Shown piece by piece: positions 24,560-37,500 of a stretch of DNA of 64,000 nucleotides; the stretch's first letter is position 1; each line of letters starts with the position of its first letter. Source of the stretch: Acanthochromis polyacanthus (Eukaryota > Chordata > Actinopteri > Pomacentridae). The DNA is taken from contig NC_067131.1 in NCBI RefSeq assembly GCF_021347895.1, forward strand, positions 5,298,653 through 5,362,652, written 5' to 3'. A program made the translations under genes and the position numbers. The notes beneath the pieces were generated by a model, which ran no database searches, was not told the DNA's origin, and saw only the letters and a program-made list of their open reading frames with translations.

Positions 24560-27150
24560 TTTGATAAGAGATTCTGATTATTTTTGGAGGGTCTGGGCAT
24601 CGCGGTGTTGCTTCCTGGGGTTTTTAAATGCAAAAATGCAGTAAATTATATACAGTATTAGAAATTAGTTTTTCTACCTGTTATTTTTCCTTTTGACCTG
24701 CAGATGTCACTGTTTCCATTTCTGAGCATTCAAGCATCTTCAACTCCGAAATCTCCAAAGCTCAGGCATATTTAGCTACTTAATCTGCACAGAATGTCAA
24801 CAAAGGCGAAAGAAAACTTAAAATGTTGGCAGTTTAACATTTAATCTCAACATAAATAAAGCAAAAAAATTTTGTTTTTGCAACTATTTTGACAGAAACT
24901 CGTTATTTGAGCCCAAACGTTATTTTTGAAGAACAAAAAACTGAGATGAAGCATTTTTTCTTTATATTATTATCATTACTAATACTTCTACTACTAATAA
25001 TAATGGTAGTAATAATACTAATTAACTACAAGTTCTCATTGTGAGACTGTTTTAAATTGAACTTTTTTTTAGCTGAAATGGGTCAAGGTAGAGCATTGAT
25101 AGTCGACATTCGTGTTTCAGTTTATTTGTTTTACGTCTCTGGTTGATTCTTATTTGTTTTACAGAAGTGACGACACGAAGCTTTGACTCCTGTTTGTTTT
25201 GCAGCGGTGATCAGATCCATCATAGACGAGACAAACAACCTGTTAACTGACGTAAACAGTTTCTCAACGTCTGTTAGTGACGACCTCCAGCCTCATAGAT
25301 CCATATAGATGGAACAGATGAGAGGAAACCAACAGCAGAAATAAAAACACGACTAGATGGTCAGAGAGGAGACGTGGGATTGGCTGGTGGGACAAATGAT
25401 GTCATCGCTGTCTGCTGTGTGGTTTAACAGACATTTCTACTGTAAAAAAAAAAAAGTGCCGTGCACGTTTTTAGGCAGTAAAAGTTACGTCACAGTGCAG
25501 CAAACCTCTTGTAATCCATGAGTTTTTTGTTATACTTTCTTCTTCAGATGAAAAGTGCATTTTTGATGCCCTAAAAATACTGGACAATGCATGAAAATTC
25601 GCGCACACATCAACAGCGCCAAAATATTTGATAATTTAAGGGACATGCACACGTATGTGGCAACATGGCTCATTAGCGTCCCCTGGAATATTATGGAAAT
25701 TCAGCCCACAAACCACATTTCACCTACAGCTACAGTATTGAGCACATCTGGAACACATCAGGCTGCACAAAAAAGCCTCTTGCACCGATATCCAAAACCC
25801 AACAGCAGATGTTTTTCATAGGGGTGGCCAGGTGGCCACTTAAAATCTTTTGGAGCACACCAAAACTGAAAAGTCATAATTTCAGGAATTTTATTTTACT
25901 AGTACTATTATTACTGTCTTTTTACTGGCTTTTATTTTGTCACCGTTCCAGCGGCACAGGAAATGTCTAAGAAGCGGTTTCTTGACATGATGAAGACGCT
26001 GTCGAAAAGTCCGAAAATTCACATAAAGGTGACAGAAAACGGTTCCACGCTGTTGCTGTCTATTAAAGGATGTGTTTCAACTTATAAGCACCTAGCGGGG
26101 ACAAGGTGTTACGGTGAAGAAATGAGGGAAGGCCAGAAAGGTGAATTTGTGCTTACATAAGGCTGATGGCTGAACTAAATGCGTCTGGCTGGGGTTTGCT
26201 ACATGGCCAAAATATGAAGCGGTCGGCAGGAACTGATGAGACTCAGAAACACCCAACAGTTTAACCATTTGTTCCTTGTATGATTTTCAACTGATAAATA
26301 ATGGTACATTTGTAGTAGGATCACAATCATGTGATGGTCAGCGGGTAGCAGACACAGTGTTCACGTCATGGTTACAGCGGGGCTGTGCAGGCTGCTGTAT
26401 CTGGCAAAGGGAAATCTTTGACAAAGCCGTGAATCCACATTATAAGCTGCATCACTGCTAAAATTTAATCACTTGGTCTTTGTGTCATTTCTGGCCTTCC
26501 CTGAAAATTTCATCCAAATCTCTTGCTCCGTTTTTGAGTAATATTTCACACGGACAGACAGATACACAGACTAACAGAGTCACCGACAAACGTCACATAA
26601 CTCCACCACGCCTTGGCGTAATAACACCAGCTGCTAACGTTAGCTGACTATGCCTGTAACTCAAATAAGTTAGAAAGCACAGCAGTGCTGCTCTAACAGG
26701 TTGCTGTAGCAGCACCTTTTGGCACTTACAAAGCACATGTCATGACGAATATTACTTCTCCCCCTTCTTTTTGCAAAAGAAATTATGACTTACCTCTGTT
26801 CAAATCGGTGCTGCGGATCAGTGGTGATGGTGTGGAGTTTGCAACCTACTCAGAACCAATGGAATGAATGAGTGAGTGACATCACTGTTAGACAATGAGC
26901 CAATCAAGGGGGAAGGAACAGTCAAGTGTGCAGTCTGAGCCTTGGCCTTGCTGCTGTGTGAGCTTAACTGCCAATTGATATTTGTAACTGGCCAGTAGGG
27001 TGGTCAGTGGGGTGGCCAGCAGATTTGTAGGGGTGACCGCGTCCACCCCAGGCCACCGCCTGGTGGCGCCATTGCCCAACAGGAAGTCGGTCATTTTAAA
27101 TTATGTGTCATATTTTGGATGATTTTGGACCAATTTTTGCAAATTTTGAT
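24560..27150. other. Intergenic, no gene recognised
   Basis: No exon of a known family was found on either strand between psme3 and the repeat block at 27.1 kb. Frames of 60-76 codons (for example 25591-25821 and 25963-26160) lack family resemblance and splice context. Near 26495-26615 there is a dispersed-repeat-like segment (ATTTCATCCAAATCTCTTGC, CACACGGACAGACAGATACA, ending CGCCTTGGCGTAATAA) of a type common in fish intergenic DNA. Confidence 0.5.
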
Positions 27151-27156
27151 GATTCT

Positions 27157-27404
27157 TGATGCGCCATTCTGTTTAAAAAAAACCATCAAATTTAAACCTA
27201 AAATTTTCAATATTTCTCTAAATCATTTTCTGCCACGTTTCATTTAAAGATTCACCAAAAATAAATCGTTTGCAATAAACAGATTCTGCAAAAAACAAAA
27301 AATTATTCAAATCTCAGCACAATTTGGAAGCCATGACCAAGTCAGCTGTGACCGACAGTCACACGACAAAAATTCAGAGTTTTTGGCTGAACTGCAGACA
27401 GTGT
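27157..27404 (+). mobile_element. Dispersed AT-rich element fragment (piggyBac-like MITE family), copy 2
   Basis: Opens with GCGCCATTCTGT and ends with GGCTGAACTGCAGACAGTGT. It aligns along its length with 27718-27974 and with 13850-14092. Confidence 0.6.
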
Positions 27405-27717
27405 AATTTTTCCAGTTTTTGAAACTGAACAACTGTACAAAGAAAGTTTTCCCATTTTTTGCAAAATAACTACAAAAAGAACTCTACAATCTGTGAAGCC
27501 ATCAGTAACGTAGATGTGAACAATGAGCTTTGATCGATATAGACTTTATTGTTTCACATGTAAACTTGCCACAGAATCCTTACCAGCAACATTAATAATA
27601 CAATAATAATACTAATTCACAACTGTAAAGCTTATTAGCTTTACATGCTTTTAACCCCAAAATGACTTATACTAGTGCCAGAAACTGTAAAAACAGAGAA
27701 AATCATGTCTGGTGGTT

Positions 27718-27974
27718 CTTGACGCGCCATTCTGTCAGAAAAAAAAGCAACTGAATCTAAGCTTAAAATGGTGATATTTCACTAAATAATTTTATTCTAT
27801 GTGTTTCATTTAAAATTTCACCAAAAATAAACTGTTTACAATAAACATATTCTTCAAAAAACTAAAAATTCTGCCACTCTCAACGCAATTTGGAAGTCTT
27901 GACCGATTCAGGTGTGACCTACAATCATGTGGCAAAAAATTCTGAGAGTTCTCAGCTGAACTGCAGGCAGTGTA
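27718..27974 (+). mobile_element. Dispersed AT-rich element fragment (piggyBac-like MITE family), copy 3
   Basis: Opens with GACGCGCCATTCTGTCAGAA, continues through ATTTTATTCTATGTGTTTCA and ends with AGCTGAACTGCAGGCAGTGT. It is a direct repeat of copy 2, ~560 bp downstream. Confidence 0.62.
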
Positions 27975-28854
27975 GTAAGGAAGCAATTTTCCTCAGTATT
28001 TGTAACATCTGTGGACATTTTAAAAAAAACTGATGCAGTTTTTGTAAAACAAATAATCAAGTAAAGTTAACTTTTGGTTTTTCTTTCATTATGACTTATG
28101 GCAGAAAAAGACAAACAGGAGAAATTGTGGTGAAATTGTACTTTTTTCATCATATAAATTATACAAAAATGACAAACAAGCTTATGTCACAAGTAGTTTA
28201 AGCACAGAATAATATTTAATCCATAAAAATTCATCAAGTGATCATTTTCCTACTTTTATCTCAGTGACTTTGTGACCTACAGACACATTCAGCTGAACAT
28301 TGTAGTGCAGTTTTATAATTTAATTATCATAAAAACAGAGGTGTGTCGGTTTTATGCCTGTAATCCTGCTGACACTTATTTGTTCTGATTTAAAGCCTCG
28401 TGGGACACGCGTGTTGTCTGATCCTTGACCCTCCGTGTTTCTTTAGAAGCTGGTGTAAGGCGGCTGTTGGTGTTGGAGGCAGCCGAGTGGAGGCAGCGTG
28501 TTCTGGTTAATCTTTAAAGGTTGTTCCTGCACAAGAATTAATCAGTAAAAAATCCCACCGGGAGCAGAACTGAGCTCTGAAAATAAGCTTGATTCTTTAC
28601 ATGATCATAAAAACTCCTTTTATTTGATTTACTATTGATATATATATATATATTTTTTTTTACAATAATATGCCTCTTTTGACACAAACTGTCTCTCAAA
28701 TATTTGTAAAAACTTTTATTTTAAAACATGTCAAGTTTAATATAGAATAAAATTCCATTAAAGTAAAACAAAAAAAAAAACTCACTGAAAATCACTGTAA
28801 AAAAGGTGGAAAATTGTGAAAATAACAGCAAGTATATGAAACTGAATTGCTGTG

Positions 28855-29480
28855 TAGTTAGCTGTTTTTGTATTAATTTAGCTGTGTATTTAGCTGTTAT
28901 TTCTATAACTTCTGCTTTGCAATTGCATGTTTTTCAGCTACTTTAGCTGTTGTTAGCTTCTGTCTATGACTTTAGCTGTGAAGATAGCTTCTTTCTATAG
29001 CTTTCGATGCATTGTTAGCTTATTTCTATGACTTTGGTTATGTAGTTAGCTTCTTTCTATAACTTTAGCTGTGTTATTAGCTTCTGTCTATGACTTTACC
29101 TGTGAAGATAGCTTCTTTCTATAGCCATAGCAGCATTGTTAGCTTCTTTCTATGAATTTAGCTATGTAGTTAGCTTCTTTCTAGAACATTTGCTGTGTTG
29201 TTAGCTTCTGTCTATGACTTTAGCTGTGAAGATAGCTTCTTTCTATAGCTTTAGCTGTGTTGTTAGCTACTGTCTATGAGTTTGGCTATGTAGTTAGCTA
29301 TGACTTTCGCTGTATAGCTTCTTTCTATCGCTTTAGCTGCATTGTTAGCTTCTTTCTATGATTTTGGCTATGTACTTAGCTTCTTTCTATAACTTTAGCT
29401 GTGTAGTTACCTTCCTCTATGACTTAACCACATTGTTAGTGTCTTTAATGACTTAAACTGTGTAGTAAAGGTTTTTCTAT
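28855..29480. repeat. ~37-bp minisatellite
   Basis: About 14 degenerate copies of a 36-40-bp unit of the form TAGCTGTGTTGTTAGCTTCT followed by TTCTATGACTT. Units alternate between TAGCTGTGAAGATAGC and TAGCTATGTAGTTAGC versions, suggesting a two-unit higher-order step. It lies downstream of the minus-strand g6pc copy. Confidence 0.88.
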
Positions 29481-29870
29481 GACTTGAAAGGTTTGAAAGC
29501 ACAGTGGTCTAACCCACTTTCTGCAGTTTTTCAGAAAAATGGGTTCAAAGTTTTGTGTTTTGAAGAATGGTCTGACGACAGCTCTATTTTGTACCAAAGG
29601 AAACGTTGCTATTCCACCAAATATTTTACCAGTCATTGAATGTTTGATATAAGTCATATTCTTCCTTACTTATTATTTAATCATCGAAATGCTAAATTTA
29701 TTTCCAGACATTACATTTAGAGAAAGTTGTTGTACAGCTGCTTGTTTTTGAGTCTGTTGTTAAATGAAATTGCACTGTTTTACTGTGTTTAAATCTGCTA
29801 AAATATCAATGTTTCATCGATATTTGCTGTTATTTCACCATTTTTTTTTTTTTTTTTACAGTAACTGCTA

Positions 29871-29876
29871 TTTATT
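29871..29876 (-). terminator. Possible polyadenylation signal of g6pc1 copy A
   Basis: TTTATT on the plus strand reads AATAAA on the minus strand, ~205 bp past the stop codon of the minus-strand glucose-6-phosphatase gene. Other AT-rich hexamers nearby make the choice uncertain. Confidence 0.4.
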
Positions 29877-30078
29877 GTTTTGGAGCACTCTGACTTAAAA
29901 TTGCAGTCAAAGAGTCGATTCCTGGGTAGATTCATACCACATCACACCTTCCTGCAGTGGAAATACACCTTTTTTACTTCACTGACATTATCCCGAAACT
30001 CTAAACGTTCTAAAATCTTAAAAATGACAAGAGACTATGATGGTAAATATAAAAAAAATGACTTGTAATTGACCTAAA

Positions 30079-33000
30079 TCACATGTTTTTGTCTTCTCTC
30101 TTTTCTGTGAGAATCCTGCAGAGAGCCCACGGTACCAGAGTGGTCGGGATTAAAAGAGCGACGGCACTCTTACCGAAAGACAGAACATAGAAAGTCACAT
30201 GGTTCTCAGAGGAAAATGTCCATCCGTCCAGCAGCTGCAGCAGGACCAAAGACACCAAAATACATCCCAGCCTGAAACTGCTGCTACTGTTCTTCTTGTG
30301 GGTGTACAGCGGCGAGTGGAGGCCCAGTCCCAGTCCGAACAGAGACCCCATGTTCCTCAGCAGGCTGGCGAACGGCGTTGAGTCCAGGTGGACCCACTCT
30401 GGATCTACGCACCACTTCTGGGCCTTCTCCAAAGTCCACAGCAGGTCAACGCCCAGAAACTTGAGCAGCAGGTAGAAGCCCACAGCGAAAGAGGTGAGGA
30501 AGAGCGTGATGAAGAAGTACTTGGTCATGCTGGTGCTGTAGATCCATTTCTCCTTGGAGACAACCTCGGCTACCAGCACACCTGAGAAACAACCAGAGAA
30601 GAAGCTTCAACCAACAGTGATAGCATTAAAAACTTGCATTTGTTTTGAAGCAACTTCACGTTTGAAAACCAGGTTATCTTTAAAAAAAATCGCCAAAATG
30701 ACATTATTTATGTCAACTGTAAAAACAGAAGGAATCACTGGATGTCCAACAGTCCGATGATTTTTCAACTACTTGAAGAAGTATTAAACCAGCAGTGACG
30801 ACACTGTCCGATTGGGAGACTAGCGCTCGTCTCAAAGCCACAGCATCCTTCACAGCAACTTCACGTTTGAAAACCAGGTTATCTTTTTTTAAAAAAATCT
30901 CCAAAACACCATTTCCAAAAGGACACTATTCTGTCTTCTGGATCCAGAAGAAACTCTTGAACGTTCTCCAGAAGAAAACTGTGGAAGTCAGAGCTTCTGA
31001 TTGAGTAGATAGTTCCAAATGAAGCATGGACACTTGTGTTGTGAGGCTTACTTTTTACTTTGAACTTTGTATTTTATTGTATTGTCGTATCTCATATTTT
31101 CATCTCTATACATGGTTCTCACTCTCCTGTATTGTAAAGCACTTTCAGTTCCAACTGGTGCTTTTAGTATTATTATTTAAGGAAAAGTACCTCATAACTC
31201 AACTTATCTTGATAAAAATCTTCACAGAACTCAACTTGTCATTGTTTTGATGTATTCAGATGGACCGACCTGTGATGGCTCCTGCGATGACCTGGTGTGG
31301 GAAGTGAGCAGCCATGAAGACTCTGGACATGCAGACCACCAGCATCACCAGGATCATCAGTGTCCACAGGATCATCTGCAGCAACCTGCCAGAGTGGACA
31401 GTGATGGAGCATGTTTTTATTTTTTATTTTTTAAAGAAATAAATGACTGAACTGCCATAAACTCACTTGTATAGTAAAGGAGGACATTGTTGTTCTGATG
31501 CGACGGCGAGCAGCGCTGTTATCATCACATACCAGACACCAGCTGCACCCATAGCATGACCTGAAGGGCTTCCTGTAACAATCACACTTCATGTTTTCAT
31601 GCTTTTCCAATGCTAAATTGTGATTTATAGTGATGTTTGTTTGACTGGTTAGTTTCTCCTGGCTGGAAATGACATAAAGGAGTGAAAAAAGATGGTGAGT
31701 CACTGGACACTGGACATGTTCAGGATGAATTTTTACTATTTCCATATCAATCAGACAGTTGTTTTGATCACTATCAGTCTTTCTTCAGGTTTCCTCTGGG
31801 ACTTAATTCCTCTTTGTGATGATCTTCAGCTCTTTGAGGTTGAATCTTCTTCTTTATCAGTCTGGTCTTCAGTTCCTCCACAGATTTTGTACTCAAATAT
31901 CTTCAGATTGTTTGCGGTTCATTATTACTTCACCACTTTGGCTGCATGTTTCCGATCTTTGGCTTGATGGAAGTTTTTCTGTTTGATGTTTTCCTCTATA
32001 ATCTTTACATTGTCGTCATTTCTCACGATGCCGTTTTACTTTGATGAGGATGAAAAACTCCTCAAATCATCACAGTCTCACCATGTTTGACTGCATTGAT
32101 GGAGTTCTTGGGGTTGAGCTTCCTTTCCTTGATTTTCATCTGATCTGACCATAGAACTGGAGACTAGAAGCTTCCTTCTTTGTCGGGCTAATCTTCAGTT
32201 GAACTTTAGTCCTCCTTGGTTTTCATGGAAATCAACCCTGTCCAGAGTCTGACAGATGTTTCTACCAGAACTGCTCACATTCACCAGGATCATCTTGGTG
32301 CTGATTTTGGGATTCTTATTGTGTCACCTTTGTCTTCCCACCATGACCTTTGACTTTCTTCAGGGTGAAACTCCTTGTACTTTTTAATTAAACTCTGAAC
32401 TGTGGCTACTTAAGCCTAAAAAAACTCTATAGCCACTTTATAGCCTTTTTGCTGTGCAGCTATGACCCGTAATCGCCTTGTAACTGACTACAAAATCAAT
32501 GAACCAGCTGTTTTCACTTTATAGTGTGTCAGTAAAAACTATCAGGAGCACTTGGGAAGATAAAGAAGCTGCATTTTCTCAAAAACTGGACAATCTCAAT
32601 CTGTGTGAAGAAATCTGGACATGGCTGTCTCAGTAAAAAATGGAAAAAATTACGTAGCATTTGTTAAAATTCATCATTAACATCAGTAACACAGTGTTTC
32701 AACATCTTTCATCACTTGTTTATGTCATTTCTAGCCAGAAGAAACTCATTGAACTGATAGGAAAATTCAATATACACCCCCTGTCAAAAGTTTTGAGATG
32801 GGTTCTTATTCATTTTAATGAAAACCCATCTCGAAACTTTTGACGTGGTGTAAATCCAAGTTTTGCATTGCAGTGAATAACTTTGGTTTTATACTTGTAG
32901 ATGGTAACATTCATCTGGTGCATACATTCAGATGTGCAAAAAAAGAGCAAATACAGTCAATAATCCATTGACAAAGAGATAAAAACACTACAAACGGCCA

Positions 33001-33561
33001 AAGGTAGTGGAGTTTATGACCCCTTTATCACAGTGTAAGTCGTATCCATTCACAGGAATCCAAGTCTAACTGCCAGACATGAGTTACTAGTTTAGTTCAC
33101 TGTGTCAGATAAATTAATCGTAACAAACTGAATCAATCAGTTCTCTGTACCTGGTCCGGTTTCACAGGTGATGGGGAACTGCTGCAGTGGAGGTCTTGGT
33201 CCTGCTCCATAAAACTGGGTCTCATGAACCCACCAGTAGGGTCTTTCCCCAAAAAGTACCCTAAGAAACCAAGAAAATAGAGCTGGTCCTTCATTCTTTT
33301 TCCTCTTTTTGCGTCTCTAGAGTTGCAACTGAGCAGAATTTACCATTTGAGAACCAGGTTGAGCCAGTCTCCGATGACCGCCACCCAGATGAGCCGGAGT
33401 CCGGTGTTCCTCTGCAGGTAGAACCAGACAGGGAACCAGCAGAAGAAGGTGGTATGCAGATCTGCCACTGTGGACGCCAGGTCGAGCCAGCCTTGATAAC
33501 TGCTGTGTGTCGTCTGCAGGTGGACGGCCAGCTCGACCCCCCAGCTGTGGAGAAGATCCAT
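30079..33561 (-). CDS. g6pc1: Glucose-6-phosphatase catalytic subunit, copy A (head-to-head paralog)
   Basis: This ER membrane enzyme hydrolyses glucose-6-phosphate in the last step of gluconeogenesis and glycogenolysis. Five exons on the minus strand join in phase: 33561-33344, 33260-33151, 31572-31467, 31385-31270 and 30581-30079, giving 350 aa (human G6PC1 357). The PAP2-type phosphatase signature is complete: K72 and R79 in [14 protein letters not shown]115 in GSPSGHAMG, and R166 and H172 in [15 protein letters not shown]. The last exon has the long multispanning half ([20 protein letters not shown]). The C-terminus reads EDKNM and lacks the di-lysine KKxx signal seen in copy B and in human. 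The N-terminal ~40 residues are also divergent. The human glycosylation sequon region is replaced by QFYGAGPRPP, without Asn. All splice sites are GT-AG, and it is probably a functional, diverged paralog. It could correspond to a teleost g6pc1a.1/.2 or b-type copy. Confidence 0.95.
31747..32420 (-). mobile_element. Tc1/mariner-like transposase relic
   Basis: Read on the minus strand, the segment near 32130-32155 translates to LWSDQMKI, close to the LWSDETK block around the first catalytic Asp of Tc1-like transposases. Flanking sequence has no stop-free frame. It lies in intron 2 of g6pc copy A, between exons at 31572 and 33151. Confidence 0.5.
32773..32852. mobile_element. 80-bp hairpin MITE
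   Basis: An 80-bp near-perfect hairpin. The left arm is TACACCCCCTGTCAAAAGTT followed by TTGAGATGGGTT, the right arm is the reverse complement ending TTTTGACGTGGTGTA, and the loop is about 16 bp. TA dinucleotides at both ends fit Tc1/mariner-type insertion. It lies in intron 2 of g6pc copy A. Confidence 0.85.
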
Positions 33562-34546
33562 GATAGAAGACCTCCGTTTGAGGATGATGCGGCGAGTCTG
33601 GGTTCTGTTTCGTCGGTTTTGCTGCTGCCTCTCAGGCTGTTCTGTCTCTCTGTGATTCCCATTGGACTTTACTCAAGGCTAGCAAAATGTTGTTTGCCTT
33701 TAGGAGAGTGCAGGCAGGTTCCTTAACCTTTACACCCCTGAGGGCCCCTCTGAAATCCATCACTACAGAATGTGGAGCTCATATTTCTAGGAAACCCTTG
33801 TGTTTACCTCTGATCACTGAAGCTTCTGTTCCAATTACAAGACAGCTGCTTGTGTAATCCATCGATTTTGGCTCTTGGATCATCTTTTTTGCTGCTTGTG
33901 CTTGGGAACCCCAGCGTGAGGCACATTTGTCTTAACTTTTCCCCCCAGAACAGAACAGAACGTGAGCTCATGTGTTCCCATGAACCAGATCTATATGTCA
34001 TAACAAAGCTCACGCACAACCTGCCAATCTGCTTTTACCATTTTATCCCCAACTATCTCCTTCAGCCTGACTTTTAATCATTGATCTCCTTATGTAACCT
34101 ACTGGAGGATTACTCCATCGTCCTGAGCGGTGGGATGTTTTCACTAAATCATCAGAAAAAAACAATTACATAACTGGGAAATTATTAGATGAGTGGAAGA
34201 TGAAGAAAAAATGTGAGGAAGTTAGCTTAGCAGTGAGGCTAAATCTTAGCATTGTGGCTCAGAGGAAAGCAAATATCTCCCTGTAAGATATTTGGTTTAG
34301 GTTGTAAAAGATAACCATCGGCAGTACAGTAAATCTGTGACAATGACGGCGATTGACGTGCTCCCGCTATCTTTTCAACCTGTTTGCATGACTAAAGCCT
34401 CAGTGTTTTATTACACGTGTGTCAAGTCCAAAGATCAGAGTGAGCATGCGTTTGGGTTGTGGGCCCTCTGGTATAAAACCAACCAGCTGTGTCACTGATA
34501 GCAACAGTCCCGTTTGTTGTTCCGCACATCACCACACTACTAGAAG
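33562..34546. promoter_or_regulatory. Shared intergenic promoter region of the g6pc pair
   Basis: Only 985 bp separate the two start codons. For copy B a TATA box (TATAAAA, 34472-34478) lies 69 bp upstream of the ATG. Upstream of it are an E-box CACGTG (34414-34419), the core of carbohydrate-response (ChREBP/USF) elements, and AGTCCAAAGATCA (34425-34437), a DR1-like site that could bind HNF4. For copy A, minus strand, TAAAGTCCAATGG near 33660-33672 combines an HNF4-like half site with a CCAAT box, and no clear TATA was found. Factor assignments are inference from motif resemblance. Confidence 0.6.
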
Positions 34547-37500
34547 ATGCTCGACGCAGTGATGGACGCCCTGCAGGGCTTCGGGGTGAGCAGCACCCAC
34601 TACCTGCAGACCAACTACAAAGACGCCCAGGGCTTGTTTCTGTGGGTTTCCTGGGCGGCCGACCTCAGGAACACCTTCTTCATCTTCTTCCCGCTGTGGT
34701 TCCACCTCCGGGCTTCGGTGGGCATCAAGCTCATCTGGGTGGCCGTGATCGGAGACTGGCTCAACCTGGTGTTCAAATGGTGAGTCCAGTTATTATCTAA
34801 ACTAAACAACACGGCATTAAATGCTTTTAGAGTCTAACCGGGTGCTTGTTTCTGCTGTTTTCTGCAGGATCCTGTTTGGAGAAAGACCCTACTGGTGGGT
34901 TCATGAGACGCCTTATTATGCAAACAGCATTCGCCCTCACATCGAGCAGTATCCAATGACCTGTGAAACCGGACCAGGTGAGAAATTTCACAGTTCACGC
35001 ATCGGTCCATGTTTTTCTCCTGGAATATTATCAGGCTGCAGGTTTACTGTGTAGTAAAATGACTAAAGACAGGTTCATTTACACATCGGAGGTCTAGATT
35101 TTGACACAGATTCTCAAAATCAGGTAAGAAAGCAAGAAAAATCTCAAGAACCTCATGATGCCAGCTGATATTTTGCTTAAATATTGAATATTATGTTCCA
35201 CAATAAACCTACAATCAGAAAAAAAGTACTCAGAACTCTCCTTAAGTAAACGTACTCTAAGTTTTGTATTGAAAAGAGCGGTGAAGTTCAAACATGTGGT
35301 CAAAAGTTGAAATACAAGCTTGTATATTACATTAAATTACCGATATTGACGTTGAATTCAGTCCAGTTCGAGCTACATTTAACTGATTTGTATTTAGTTG
35401 GTTCTGTTACACAAATTTATAGATGATTTTCAGATCGGTTCTCATTTTTAAGGGGTTTTCAGAAACTGCCGACGAGGTCTGCTGTATTTTAAAGAAATAT
35501 TGTGTGATTTTTTTAAATGTAAAATCTTGATTTAAGGTGTCAAGTAACTATAGTGGAGTCAGAAGAACATTTTTATTTGGTAAAATCATATTGCATTGAG
35601 TTTTATAGCTAGTCCAGTAGGAGCAAGATTGAATGATTTTATATATTTGTGATTTTTTTAAAATTATTTTTTCAGTTTTCTGAAATATTCAATAGCTACA
35701 GCTTTAGAGGTTTGCTAAGACTTCTGACAACTCAAAAACCTGTGAATTCAAGAAGATACACTGTCTTTACTGAAGTTTGAAGATGCTTTATGTTGTATTT
35801 TATCAGCTTGTCGTGCAATTTTAAGTGTAAAATCTTAATTTGAGCTGTCAGGTGACTAAAATGGAGCCAGAACATTTTTATTTGGTAAAATTAAAAAGAA
35901 ATAGGAAAATTTCTATTGAATTGCGTTTTATAGCTAGTTCAATTGAATCTAGATTGAATTATGTGATATTAGTTATTTATCGTGCACAAAATTCTGATGT
36001 TTTTTTGGATTATTTTTTCAAGTTTCTGAAAAATTGGATAGCTTCAGGTGTTTCTAGTTACAATTTAAGATGTTATAGAAACTCAGACTTGCTCAGAGCA
36101 ACTCAGAAAACTTTCAAATTCAACAAGACACACTGTCTTTCTTGAAGTTTAACATATTTTATGTGTAATTTTAAATGCAAAAACTTAATTTGAGCTGTCA
36201 GATAACTGTCTTAGAGTAAAAATAATTATTTTTATTTAGTGGTATTGGGGAAAAAACTGTCTAATAAACTGTAAATAGCTAAAAACTGTACTTAAATCCA
36301 CGTTGTTGATTTTTTTTCTTAAGTTTTGAAACAAGAAGAGGCAATAGTAAGAATAAATCAAGAACAAATGCACCAAGTTCATGATGCAACTCCAATTTAT
36401 AGTCATTTTTAATCAAAAGTGTACATATTAAACCAAAAATATCTGCAAAAAAAGTGTAGTAATTTAATAAAATGCCAGAAGTGAGCAAATATTCAGGTCA
36501 TGAGCACAAAACTAGAACCTTTAATTGATTCAGATGAGCAGTTTTCAGCTTTATTTTTAAAGCTAATCTCAGTGTGAGTGGATCAGACCCTGATATTTAA
36601 GATATCTGTGCTCTTTCTGATCCAGGAAGCCCCTCTGGTCATGCTATGGGAGCTGCAGGCGTCTACTACACCCTGGTCACCTCCATCCTCGCATTAATGA
36701 TCAGCAAGAAGAAGCATGGAGCCAAGAAGCCCTCCAACAAAGAATGGTGAGTCCTACAAATCCTTTTTTTCCTCTTTCTGGTAGAAAACACAGGACTCCG
36801 CTGTGTGCTGACGTCAGCGTTGTTTACCATTTCCGTTCCTTATCGTTGGGGACACGCTATCTGTTCTGGCTGAACATTGACTTCTGGGAAACTTTGCTGG
36901 GACAGCGGGTGTTGTGCTCGGGTTGTTTTGACAGAAGTTCTCGTGATAAGCGCAGAGTCTCTGTGTTAACACTTCAAACCATAAATATTGCTTGAAAGGC
37001 GTGTTATCTTTGAAGATCAGCCAAAATTACACCTTTTATCAGAGCAGGTAACTGTAAAACAAAAACAGGTTGTTCCACTGGTCCTTGAACTAATTCTCTT
37101 CAAAATGACTTTATTCTGTATTTAAAAATTCTCCAAAAAATAACAGTTGGCTCTGATCAAATTCTGTAAAAACATAAAAATTCTGCACACCTTGATGGAA
37201 CCAAGAAGCCATCAGTGACTCAGCTGTGATCTACGGTCTGGAGACAAAAATTCAACGACTGCTTGGCTGAACTGCAGGAGGTGTATTCACATTGAAAAGC
37301 TACAGAGTAAAATATCTGAAGTTGAATCAAAAAATTTAATGCAGCACGGCTAAAAAAACAGTAAACAGAGGAGCAAGTTGTTGGAGATACATTTAGCATG
37401 GTGAAACATCTTTCTGAAGAGCAGAATAGTGTGAAAAACATGTAGAGTTTTTAAAAAATATATGGAGAAGCCAATTCTTTTTCCCAGTAATATAACTGTG

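Noticed and set aside
25963..26160. 65-codon frame starting MSKKRFLDMM
   Set aside because: No family resemblance, promoter, splice sites or conserved neighbour; likely chance in intergenic DNA.
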